DNA of 37,328 nucleotides from Salinicola sp. (GTDB taxonomy: Bacteria; Pseudomonadota; Gammaproteobacteria; Pseudomonadales; Halomonadaceae). How positions within the stretch are numbered: the stretch's first letter is position 1; the number at the start of each line of letters is the position of its first letter. The notes beneath the pieces were generated by a model, which was not told the origin of the DNA, ran no database searches, and saw only the letters and a list, made by a program, of their open reading frames with translations. The stretch is from positions 1-37,328 of the forward strand of contig NZNW01000029.1 of the NCBI GenBank assembly GCA_002695065.1, written 5' to 3'. Position numbers and translations under genes: made by a program. Shown here piece after piece: positions 6,929-12,599 of this stretch.

Positions 6929-8005
6929 TTACTTGAATTTAGCGAGGTACCTTGAAAATACCCACCCGTTGATTCGAATTTCAGAATCTGGATCACTCCA
7001 TTCTATCAGAGTCCAGTTTTTTTCGCGACTAATAACAATTACCGCATAACCGAAATGTAAATAACCGACAGTTTCCGCTTTTTTAGATGCTGAATATCTG
7101 ACATTAAGGACATCAGCTGAAACATACCGAAAATCAGTCAAGAATCTATCGACAACAGATGCCGCTGCCTTTGACTCAATCTTTTTGGACAGAGAGCGCT
7201 TATCTTCACTGAGATAAGATTTAATGCGACAATCAACGACAGGGTTTAAAAAAGACACTATAACAGCAATAATCAACGGGCATATAAACCACATCAATAG
7301 CTTTTGAATTGCGGGGTCTCTCTGTGCCCTGATTTCGTCGACCAGATTATTCAAAGACTCCTCTAAGGAGCCTGATGGCTCTACCGAAGAATCATGAATG
7401 ACTTGGTAAGAAAGACTTTGTAGCTCCGAAATCGCTAGCCGTTTCGATTCAAATAAAATCTGCCCATCTGGCTCAAATGACAGATTTTGGCCAATATCAA
7501 GCGCGACATCCTTTAAAAGCCTCAGCGAATCAATACTCGCAATGGCAGCTGAAAGATTTTTGAACGGGTTTTGGATAGCCGCAATTGATTCCCGAAATTC
7601 TTTAAGTGGATCGGCCATGGCCGCTATCATCTCACGATGATCTTTCAGCGGGTTACCCATGGCTGCCATCATTTCGCGATGTTCCTTTAGCGGATCACCC
7701 AGGGCCGCTATCATCTCCCGGTGTTCCTTTAGCGGATCACCCAGCACCTCCATCATCTCGCGATGCTCTTTCAGTGGATCGGCCATAGCCGCCATCATCT
7801 CACGATGTTCCTTCAGCGGATCACCCAGCACCGCCATCATCTCGCGATGCTCTTTCAGTGGATCGGCCATAGCTGCCATCATCTCCCGGTGTTCCTTTAG
7901 CGGATCACCTAGCGCAGCCATCATCTCGCGATGCTCCTTCATCGGATCTGATGTATACCTCAATAGTTTGCGAATATCTTCCAATGGATCATTGTCTTTT
8001 TTCAT
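6929..8005 (-). CDS. Membrane protein with 14-residue tandem repeats and C-terminal SH3b-like domain
   Basis: A 358-residue cassette protein with three parts. Residues 6-159 are eleven 14-residue units of consensus DPLKEHREMMAAMA, nearly identical from 20 to 131 and degenerate at both ends. Each unit probably makes a short helix capped by Asp-Pro. After a linker comes one transmembrane helix (about 236-257, LLMWFICPLIIAVIVSFL). The end (about 297-358: VLNVRYSASKKAETVGYLHF, then WTLIEW and INGWVFSRYL) has the pattern of a bacterial SH3 domain, usually cell-wall binding. This suggests a cytosolic repeat rod, one membrane pass and a periplasmic SH3b domain. ATG 8003-8005 is chosen because upstream codons lie in the attC site. 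Function unknown; an envelope-linked sensor or defence role is only a thought. Confidence 0.8.
   Translation of the reverse strand: MKKDNDPLEDIRKLLRYTSDPMKEHREMMAALGDPLKEHREMMAAMADPLKEHREMMAVLGDPLKEHREMMAAMADPLKEHREMMEVLGDPLKEHREMIAALGDPLKEHREMMAAMGNPLKDHREMIAAMADPLKEFRESIAAIQNPFKNLSAAIASIDSLRLLKDVALDIGQNLSFEPDGQILFESKRLAISELQSLSYQVIHDSSVEPSGSLEESLNNLVDEIRAQRDPAIQKLLMWFICPLIIAVIVSFLNPVVDCRIKSYLSEDKRSLSKKIESKAAASVVDRFLTDFRYVSADVLNVRYSASKKAETVGYLHFGYAVIVISREKNWTLIEWSDPDSEIRINGWVFSRYLAKFK
7529..7990 (-). repeat. 42-bp coding tandem repeat, eleven units
   Basis: In-frame direct repeats of 42 bp encode the DPLKEHREMMAAMA units. Units at residues 34-89 alternate AAMA / AVLG / AAMA / EVLG endings, so there is also an 84-bp higher-order period. 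This suggests expansion by unequal exchange of pairs. The near-identical central copies make the region prone to length change. Confidence 0.9.
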
Positions 8006-8046
8006 CAATTGTCTCGTGTCAAGGCAATGCTTGCAAAACTCGATAA

Positions 8047-8118
8047 TCCTAACGCCTGGGCTAAGCCGCCGGTACGTAGCGCAGCGGAGTACCGGTCGGC
8101 TTGAGCCCCTGGTTAAAT
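8047..8118 (-). repeat. attC recombination site
   Basis: 72 bp between two cassette genes. On the minus strand it runs from ATTTAAC (overlapping the TAA stop at 8113-8115) to GGCGTTAGGA. The inner arms GGGGCTCAAGCCGACCGGTAC and GTACCGGCGGCTTAGCCC pair with two single-base extrahelical positions around a loop of about 13 bases, the hallmark of attC. Confidence 0.85.
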
Positions 8119-8973
8119 TTTGTTTGCATGAACGCCCACAAGGCATTGCTTGGAAAACTGTTCATTTGTGTGAAACGACTCGCCTAGGCCCCGTAAATCC
8201 GGCACTGAAAATTTATCCCCGCCTACCGCCAAATCAGTGTGATTCTTTGGACCATCATAATTCCTAACTTTCTCCAAGAATTTGGAATCTTGAGCATCTC
8301 TCATGTCGATGTAGTACTGCAGTGAGAATTCAGCCTCTGAGGCCTGCATCAACCAAGAGGAAATTTGGCCAAGGTCCGATCCTATGAGAGCAGCGATCCT
8401 TCCCACCTCCAAGATCGCTACACACTTTGGAAATTCAGCTTTGATGGTCGCGTACGCACGTTGCCTGAGTTCAGTACCATATATAGCAGCTCGACCATCA
8501 ACAATTAATTCCCAGACCGGCGCTCGATTCGGAAAAGGCTCGCCGGACCAATATTGATCGACCCAATCAACGGACTTTAGGCAGCCAGTACTATCCAATG
8601 GTGCATACGTAATCCAATTTGCGTCATGGCGGCTGACAGTTGCTCCAGGCAACAATCCGAGTTCTGCCTGATACTCAGAGGAGAAGTGGTCACCCCATTC
8701 TCTAGCCGCTTCAAATGCTGACTGATCTTCGAAGAAATACATGCCAACCAATCGAGACACCTTGCTTGGGTACTTCAACTGGCGAACTCGCTCAATTGCT
8801 AGTTCGTTGCCGAGCCTCGCTGAATTACGGTGCTTTAGCATGCCTGCTAGCATCACGGAAATTGGGCACTTAGGATATTCACTACCTGCTTGAGCGGAGA
8901 CCAATACTCCTCGGTATGCGCTCCATGCCACCATTGGGTGATCAATATCAATACAGCCGTAGACGGATTGCAC
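8113..8973 (-). CDS. Cassette-encoded protein of unknown function
   Basis: The frame can be opened to an ATG at 9004-9006, but that lies inside the attC site. The GTG at 8971-8973 has GGAGG six bases before it and gives 286 residues, so it is chosen. The sequence starts QSVYGCIDIDHPMVAWSAY, with later RLGNELAIERVRQLKYPSKV, SRLVGMYFFEDQSAFEAARE, WGDHF and DANWITYAPLD. There is no signal peptide or membrane helix. The R-E-R-YP-SR-FF-A-WG pattern vaguely recalls DUF2441-type (ADP-ribosyltransferase-like fold) proteins, but this is too weak for a call. The stop lies within the next attC, which confirms it as a cassette gene. Confidence 0.75.
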   Translation of the reverse strand: MQSVYGCIDIDHPMVAWSAYRGVLVSAQAGSEYPKCPISVMLAGMLKHRNSARLGNELAIERVRQLKYPSKVSRLVGMYFFEDQSAFEAAREWGDHFSSEYQAELGLLPGATVSRHDANWITYAPLDSTGCLKSVDWVDQYWSGEPFPNRAPVWELIVDGRAAIYGTELRQRAYATIKAEFPKCVAILEVGRIAALIGSDLGQISSWLMQASEAEFSLQYYIDMRDAQDSKFLEKVRNYDGPKNHTDLAVGGDKFSVPDLRGLGESFHTNEQFSKQCLVGVHANKI

Positions 8974-8990
8974 TCGAGTCCTCCGACAAA

Positions 8991-9068
8991 ATTTAACGCT
9001 CGCCATAAACGGTGCAAGGAACGAGCGTCCGGCGACCGCAGGGAGCGAATTTAATGGCTTTGTTATGC
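8991..9068 (-). repeat. attC recombination site
   Basis: 78 bp. On the minus strand it begins GCATAAC, overlapping the stop codon (9063-9065) of the neighbouring cassette gene, and ends AGCGTTAAAT, a perfect GTTRRRY core. Inner arms CGCTCGCC / GGCGAGCG-like words give an imperfect stem. Confidence 0.8.
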
Positions 9069-9602
9069 ATTTTCTCTCGCAAGCATATTATCCCAGTCGG
9101 TTATGAACATTCTCAGATAATCATCGCTGGTTAAGCTCGTTTCGTTATAGCCAACATCACGACGAAGTGCGACCATTAACTCACCCAACCCTCTAAGCAA
9201 TTTAAACGGGTCAGCAGCTTCAACAGCGGATTCAGTTTTCCATCTGCCATAACGCTGCACGGTTTCGTCTGAGGCAAAGAAAAACAAACCAATCCCTAGC
9301 TCGACTACTAACTCTCTCAGTCTCGTTACCGCTATAGGGTCTTTCGCCGCTATCTTTCGCTTAAAATCTTCGTTGGTTAAGATATCTTGCTGAAGCTTTG
9401 CAAAATCTATGAACTTTTCAACTTTTCTCAGTTGAATTTGCGATTGACTGATCTTTAACAATTCAAGCTCTTTGGACAACTGTTGACTAAAAAGCTGCTC
9501 CTGTCGCTTATGAATTGCAGCCGGTAATTCCTTGATCCAGCTCCACGCAAGAGCAAAAAGTATGGCTAATAAAACCTGAAATCCTAATATAATCCAAGTC
9601 AT
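9063..9602 (-). CDS. Cassette-encoded membrane-anchored protein, unknown function
   Basis: A 179-residue protein beginning MTWIILGFQVLLAILFALAW, a single N-terminal membrane helix (about 3-24). It is followed by a charged, probably coiled-coil segment (HKRQEQLFSQQLSKELELLK, then KISQSQIQLRKVEKFIDFAK) and a soluble C-terminal domain with FFFASDETVQRYGRW, LLRGLGELMVALRRDVG and DYLRMFITDWDNML. The longer frame from 9644 starts in the attC site, so the ATG at 9600-9602 is chosen. The TM plus helical-domain plan resembles many uncharacterised cassette and mobile-region proteins. No catalytic motif is seen. Confidence 0.75.
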   Translation of the reverse strand: MTWIILGFQVLLAILFALAWSWIKELPAAIHKRQEQLFSQQLSKELELLKISQSQIQLRKVEKFIDFAKLQQDILTNEDFKRKIAAKDPIAVTRLRELVVELGIGLFFFASDETVQRYGRWKTESAVEAADPFKLLRGLGELMVALRRDVGYNETSLTSDDYLRMFITDWDNMLARENA

Positions 9603-9626
9603 AATGTTTCTCGATCCCTCAAAAAT

Positions 9627-9710
9627 GCATAACGCCGCCAGCACGCGCGGCTTTATAGTGAAGGCGAAGCCGCAACGAAAAAGACGTCGCCGTGCCTGGC
9701 CTTGTTAAAT
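9627..9710 (-). repeat. attC recombination site
   Basis: 84 bp. On the minus strand it starts ATTTAAC two bases past the stop of the acetyltransferase gene and ends GGCGTTATGC. Inner arms TAACAAGGCCAGGCACGGCGAC and GCGTGCTGGCGGCGTTA-type words pair imperfectly, and GCGGCTTCGCC lies in the centre. This is the typical layout of a cassette boundary. Confidence 0.85.
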
Positions 9711-9712
9711 TT

Positions 9713-10144
9713 TTATAGCGCCATATGCAACAGCGGATATGGCTTACCCTGACCATCGACTGGTGACCGATCTCTCACTTTAAAGCCAATATGCTGATAA
9801 AAGCCCACCGCCTGTTCATTCTGCTCGTTTACATCGACCTTTGATGCTCCCTGCTCTTTGATAGCATGGGCCGCCAACATGGCGCCAATGCCTTTTCCGC
9901 GTGCATCAGGTGAGATGAACAACATCTCAATATTATCGTCATGTACTCCACAGAATCCCTGAATTTCACCGTTACCGCTTTTAGCGCACCTTAAATCAAC
10001 TGCGCCAAAATACTGCTCCAGAATTAACGGCTTTAACTCCTGTAGATCATCTTCAGCCAGAAAATCATGCGTTGCCCTGACCGACGTTTCCCAGACTTCT
10101 ATCAGCTTAAGGTGATCTGCTTTTTCTACGATCTCAATATTCAT
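9713..10144 (-). CDS. yjaB: GNAT-family N-acetyltransferase, YjaB-like
   Basis: A 143-residue acetyl-CoA-dependent transferase. Family motifs: VWETSVRATHDFLAEDDL near the N-terminus, IEMLFISPDARGKGIGAML (acetyl-CoA pyrophosphate-binding loop R-G-K-G-I-G), and VDVNEQNEQAVGFYQHIGFK followed by GKPYPLLHMAL. The NEQNEQAVGFY and GKPYPLL segments match E. coli YjaB closely from memory. The substrate is unknown. The GTG-ATG pair at 10142-10147 offers two starts; the ATG is preferred. It is the first gene of the cassette array, nearest to the core box at 10163, where an integron promoter would act most strongly. Confidence 0.88.
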   Translation of the reverse strand: MNIEIVEKADHLKLIEVWETSVRATHDFLAEDDLQELKPLILEQYFGAVDLRCAKSGNGEIQGFCGVHDDNIEMLFISPDARGKGIGAMLAAHAIKEQGASKVDVNEQNEQAVGFYQHIGFKVRDRSPVDGQGKPYPLLHMAL

Positions 10145-10162
10145 CACTAAACCCAGTTGAAA

Positions 10163-10222
10163 ATTTAACAGGTATTAGATGGCGCGCTCGCGTTGCCACT
10201 TGCACAAGCTCGCGCGTTTAAT
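10163..10222 (-). repeat. attC- or attI-like core site before the first cassette
   Basis: On the minus strand it ends CCTGTTAAAT, a perfect GTTRRRY core 19 bp before the acetyltransferase start. Upstream, GTTTAAT (10216-10222), CGCGCGAGC and AGGT...ACCT words give a loose palindrome. The word GCTCGCGCGTTT (10208-10219) recurs at 10306-10317. It could be a worn attC or the attI of a lost platform. Confidence 0.55.
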
Positions 10223-10328
10223 AGACCTATCTAGCTAGTCACTTTGCGCTTAACTTATTTAAAAGGAGCCTCATAATAATTAGACGTGCTTTGCAGAAGT
10301 CGCGTGCTCGCGCGTTTTGCTCAATCCG

Positions 10329-10356
10329 ATATGACTGTGCATAGATACAGTCATAT
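10329..10356. promoter_or_regulatory. LexA-like (SOS) box, perfect 10-bp dyad
   Basis: ATATGACTGT and ACAGTCATAT are exact reverse complements around gcatagat. The centre matches the gammaproteobacterial LexA pattern CTGT-N8-ACAG (CTG-N10-CAG). No SOS gene starts next to it. It lies about 160 bp from the core site at 10163-10169, the distance at which an integron integrase promoter would be expected. Confidence 0.6.
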
Positions 10357-10402
10357 GTTGGTGGGCATCCGGTTGGCTTTTGGTGAAGGCAGCCACGCTA
10401 CC

Positions 10403-10580
10403 GCCAGCCATGGAGGATGACGATGCTTCCATCATCCCAGCGCGGCTGGCTGTCCCTTGTCAGTTTGTGACTCTGTAAGCCATCTTTTATGTAGTTCTAC
10501 GCACAGTAACCAAGCATTACATTGGAAACAACGCCACGAAAGCATTAATCAACCGTGGCTCGAGAAGCCGGCGTTGTTTC
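10403..10580. other. Structured non-coding stretch with two nested hairpins
   Basis: The gene-free interval 10145-10671 holds, besides the sites above, two strong structures. GCCAGCC (10403-10409) pairs with GGCTGGC (10444-10450) and encloses GGATGA (10415-10420) / TCATCC (10432-10437). GAAACAACGCC (10525-10535) pairs exactly with GGCGTTGTTTC (10570-10580) and encloses CCACG / CGTGG with an 11-base one-sided bulge, an attC-like design. No convincing protein gene lies here. An RNA element, worn attC sites or transposon ends are possible. Confidence 0.5.
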
Positions 10581-10625
10581 GTCAGAAGCCGAAGATCATT
10601 TAGGAAGTAGGAGGGTCACTGGCCG

Positions 10626-10648
10626 CTGGCCGTCACGGGAACGGCCAG
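10626..10648 (-). terminator. Hairpin downstream of the SnoaL-like gene
   Basis: CTGGCCGT (10626-10633) and ACGGCCAG (10641-10648) form an 8-bp GC-rich stem with a 7-base loop, about 25 bp beyond the gene's stop. There is no T-run, so termination by hairpin alone is uncertain. Confidence 0.45.
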
Positions 10649-10671
10649 ATTGAAGCGCTAGCCGTGGGTAC

Positions 10672-11055
10672 TCAGTACATCGGATTTCTGTTCTTGGTCT
10701 CATCCGGAACTCTTTGAATGGAATCCCAGTGTTCCACGATCTTGCCGTTGTCGTCGAAACGGAAAAAATCCATCGTGAAGTACTCATCGCCGTCGGGCCA
10801 GGTCTGGTGCGTGTGTAGAGATACCAGATCGGCTTCGGCCACCGCGCGCACGAACTCGATTTCCCTCCCGGGATACTGCTCTGCCATTGCCGTGAAGTAA
10901 TCGATGAACGCCTGCTTTCCATTACCCACTACCGGGTTGTGCTGGATGTAATCGGCGCCGACATACGTCGCGACGGCAAGGGTAGGATCACCGAGATAAG
11001 CCGTGCGATAGAAGGCGATCGCATTGCGCTTGTTGGCTTCCAGGTCATGTCGCAT
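10672..11055 (-). CDS. SnoaL-like / NTF2-fold protein
   Basis: A 127-residue single-domain protein of the SnoaL-like polyketide cyclase group within the NTF2 fold. Typical features: an N-terminal helix (NKRNAIAFYRTAYLGDPTLA), then YVGADYIQHNPVVGNGKQAF, and a beta-sheet C-terminal half with SLHTHQTWPDGDEYFTMDFF, RFDDNGKIVEHWDSIQ. The IQHNP and EHWD motifs are characteristic of the YesE/SnoaL-like family, often annotated as nuclear transport factor 2 family protein. Substrate unknown; possibly a small hydrophobic ligand. CGGAG precedes the ATG. It is GC-rich and sits between the cassette array and the broken liuR copy, so it may be core genome caught between insertions or part of the cargo. Confidence 0.85.
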   Translation of the reverse strand: MRHDLEANKRNAIAFYRTAYLGDPTLAVATYVGADYIQHNPVVGNGKQAFIDYFTAMAEQYPGREIEFVRAVAEADLVSLHTHQTWPDGDEYFTMDFFRFDDNGKIVEHWDSIQRVPDETKNRNPMY

Positions 11056-11136
11056 GCCGTTGCTCCGTGCAGATTGACTACCATCGAAGAAGCTGCAGAG
11101 CGGTATCGTCAGTATCGAATAGCGTCAGTGACCCTA

Positions 11137-11411
11137 TTCCGCCGCCTTCAACTCCCCCAACGCGCCCTTGCACCGTTCTTCGACCTGATCCAGCTCGCGC
11201 TGCATGACGCGGATGTCTTCGAGCTGGCGTTCGAGGTTGGCGCGTTTGTCGGCGAGGATCTCGAGCAGGCGTTCGAGTTGGCGGATGCTGCCGTCGTGGC
11301 GGGTGTCGTAGAGGTCGAGCACTTCGCGAATCTCGATCAGCGAGAACCCAGGCGCTTGCCGCGCAGGGCGAGCTTGAGGCGAACGCGGTCCTTGCCGAAG
11401 CGCTCGGATGG
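11137..11411 (-). pseudogene. Truncated, frameshifted second copy of liuR
   Basis: About 260 bp are roughly 95% identical by eye to the 3' two thirds of the intact liuR (12044-12306). The translation gives LDLYDTRHDGSIRQLERLLE through GELKAAE. One base is missing near 11351 (GAGAACCCAGG against GAGAAACCGAGA), breaking the frame, and a further stretch of about 24 bp is missing near 11397 between short GTCCTT/GTCTT words. The DNA-binding N-terminal half is absent. It ends where the BrnT/BrnA module begins. Confidence 0.92.
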
Positions 11412-11428
11412 CACTGCTTGCATGCCAT

Positions 11429-11447
11429 GTATATTATGGCAATATAC
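11429..11447. promoter_or_regulatory. Dyad in the brnTA promoter (probable antitoxin operator)
   Basis: GTATATT-atggc-AATATAC is a perfect 7-5-7 inverted repeat ending five bases before the brnT ATG. It overlaps the likely -10 region. BrnA-type antitoxins with ribbon-helix-helix DNA-binding domains repress their own promoter through such sites, so this is the natural operator candidate. Confidence 0.65.
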
Positions 11448-11452
11448 AAAAT

Positions 11453-11764
11453 ATGATCGATTTGGCGCAGATTACCGGCTTCGACAGGGACGAGGGCAAT
11501 GCCCGCAAAAGTGCGGACAAGCACGGCGTACGCCAATCCGAAGCGGAACAGGTGTTTTTCAATCAGCCACTGCTGATGGTCGAAGATACCAGACACAGCC
11601 AAGACGAACCTCGATATCATGCCCTCGGCATCACGGACGACCATCGTCAGCTACACATCACGTTCACCTTGCGTGCAGCCGGTACGCTGATTCGAGTTAT
11701 CTCGGCCCGAGCCATGCACCGTAAGGAGAGGAGGATTTATGAGCAAAACCAAGACGACGCCTGA
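11453..11764 (+). CDS. brnT: BrnT-family ribonuclease toxin
   Basis: A 103-residue type II toxin with the RelE-like BrnT fold (DUF497). Motifs: FDRDEGNARKSADKHGVRQS (FxWDxxKxxxNxxKHGVxF pattern), then VEDTRHSQDEPRYHALGITD and LIRVISARAMHRKERRIYEQ, with the R-x-I-S-AR-A-x-x-x-E-R-x-x-Y signature. BrnT cleaves RNA and is held by BrnA. The ATG at 11453 fits the family start; an upstream ATG at 11408 lies in the liuR remnant. There is no clear Shine-Dalgarno, so the message may be leaderless or weakly translated. Its last 26 bp overlap brnA. Confidence 0.9.
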   Translation: MIDLAQITGFDRDEGNARKSADKHGVRQSEAEQVFFNQPLLMVEDTRHSQDEPRYHALGITDDHRQLHITFTLRAAGTLIRVISARAMHRKERRIYEQNQDDA

Positions 11765-12011
11765 GTTCAAGAGTGAAGCGGAAGAGCGTGCGTTCTGGGA
11801 AAGCCACGACTCCACGGACTATGTGGACTGGAACCAGGCTAAGCGTGCCGCGCTTCCCAACCTGAAGCCATCGACCAAGACAATCTCTTTGAGGTTGCCG
11901 GAATCACTACTGGATCGCATCAAGATCGAAGCCAACAAGCGGGATATGCCTTATCAGTCGCTGATCAAGGTCTGGCTGGCTGATGATGTCGAGGAAAATC
12001 GGCGGTCTTGA
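11739..12011 (+). CDS. brnA: BrnA/CopG-type antitoxin
   Basis: A 90-residue antitoxin paired with BrnT. The N-terminal part (FKSEAEERAFWESHDSTDYV, DWNQAKRAALPNLKPS) is the toxin-binding region of the CopG/BrnA antitoxin family. The C-terminal part, TKTISLRLPESLLDRIKIEA followed by NKRDMPYQSLIKVWLAD, is a ribbon-helix-helix DNA-binding domain. A strong AGGAGG lies just upstream of ATG 11739, within the end of brnT, so the antitoxin is probably translated more efficiently than the toxin. The module is 560 bp and sits exactly between the two liuR copies. Confidence 0.9.
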   Translation: MSKTKTTPEFKSEAEERAFWESHDSTDYVDWNQAKRAALPNLKPSTKTISLRLPESLLDRIKIEANKRDMPYQSLIKVWLADDVEENRRS

Positions 12012-12038
12012 TGGTGAGCTTCCAGGTATAAGCCATGC

Positions 12039-12440
12039 TCAAGAACTCTTTTCCGCCGCCTTCAACTCCCCCAATGCACCTTTGCACCGTTCTTCGACCT
12101 GATCCAGCTCGCGCTGCATGATGCGGATGTCTTCGAGCTGGCGTTCGAGGTTGGCGCGTTTGTCGGCGAGGATTTCGAGCAGCCGCTCGAGTTGGCGGAT
12201 GCTGCCGTCGTGGCGGGTGTCGTAGAGGTCGAGCACTTCGCGGATCTCGATCAGCGAGAAACCGAGACGCTTGCCGCGCAGGGCGAGCTTGAGGCGAACG
12301 CGGTCCTTCTCGTGGTAGACGCGGGTCTTGCCACGTCGCTCGGGGGAGAGCAGGCCTTCCTGCTCGTAGAAGCGAATGGTGCGGGTGGTCACGTCGAAGT
12401 GCTGCGCGAGTTCGCCAATGGCGTAGGTCTGGCCGGACAC
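12039..12440 (-). CDS. liuR: MerR-family regulator of the liu operon
   Basis: A 133-residue MerR-family activator/repressor. The N-terminal winged helix YAIGELAQHFDVTTRTIRFY and EQEGLLSPERRGKTRVYHEK (residues 6-45) is typical of LiuR, which controls leucine/isovalerate genes in gammaproteobacteria. The C-terminal half is a dimerisation coiled coil (QLERLLEILADKRANLERQL). The start is a GTG (12438-12440) with AAGGG nine bases ahead. It is on the opposite strand to the liu genes and some 7.6 kb from liuE, with the island between them. The near-identical fragment at 11137-11411 shows this locus was duplicated recently. AtuR-like or other small MerR proteins are alternatives, but the linkage favours LiuR. 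Confidence 0.85.
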   Translation of the reverse strand: MSGQTYAIGELAQHFDVTTRTIRFYEQEGLLSPERRGKTRVYHEKDRVRLKLALRGKRLGFSLIEIREVLDLYDTRHDGSIRQLERLLEILADKRANLERQLEDIRIMQRELDQVEERCKGALGELKAAEKSS

Positions 12441-12473
12441 GGCGTTATTCCCTTTTATGATTTTTCCTACCCT

Positions 12474-12510
12474 AGCGTTAACTGACCTTTACGTGAAGAT
12501 CAACGTTAAG
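12474..12510 (-). promoter_or_regulatory. Putative liuR promoter/operator
   Basis: CTTTACGTGAAG (12487-12498) is a near-perfect palindrome with an ACGT centre, flanked on both sides by CGTTAA words (12475-12480 and 12503-12508). It lies 47-58 bp before the liuR start. MerR regulators bind palindromes between -35 and -10, so this is a likely autoregulatory site. Confidence 0.5.
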
Positions 12511-12599
12511 CGGAGTATCCCCCACGCATCGGCACCGTGGACAGGCAGAATAGATCGAAGAACAGTGCTCGAGTTATCAACAGCCTGTTTCAGATTTGG

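Larger units (their letters stand above)
6359..10222 (-). mobile_element. Integron gene-cassette array lacking an integrase (CALIN-like)
   Basis: Five minus-strand genes lie head to tail, each separated by 50-100 bp. Three spacers (8047-8118, 8991-9068, 9627-9710) have the attC layout: an RYYYAAC-like box at or over the stop codon of one gene, an imperfect palindrome, and a GTTRRRY-like core box just before the next gene. A fourth (6860-6925) is degenerate, and a fifth core box (10163-10169) precedes the first gene. Stop codons overlap attC at 8113 and 9063, typical of cassettes. The genes are unrelated and AT-rich compared with the flanks. No tyrosine recombinase of the IntI type is present within the window. 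Confidence 0.8.

Noticed and set aside
7529..7990. Regular 42-bp repeats that could be taken for a CRISPR array
   Set aside because: The units are contiguous with no spacers, stay in frame and encode a continuous 14-residue protein repeat; no cas gene is nearby.
8971..9006. Upstream ATG for the 286-residue cassette protein
   Set aside because: It lies within the attC site; the GTG with GGAGG is a better start.
10280..10435. 51-residue open frame on the minus strand (MMEASSSSMAGG...)
   Set aside because: No Shine-Dalgarno, low-complexity composition, and it runs through the LexA-like dyad and hairpins. Kept out as a gene, though a cassette-encoded peptide cannot be excluded.
10939..11724. 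Long plus-strand open frame of 261 codons
   Set aside because: It crosses the SnoaL gene start, the liuR remnant and brnT antisense or out of frame; its residues resemble no family. A by-product of GC-rich sequence.
4475..12038. Prophage or IS element as the island's vehicle
   Set aside because: No phage structural gene, transposase or recombinase is encoded in the interval; only attC-like sites and gene-end duplications are visible.
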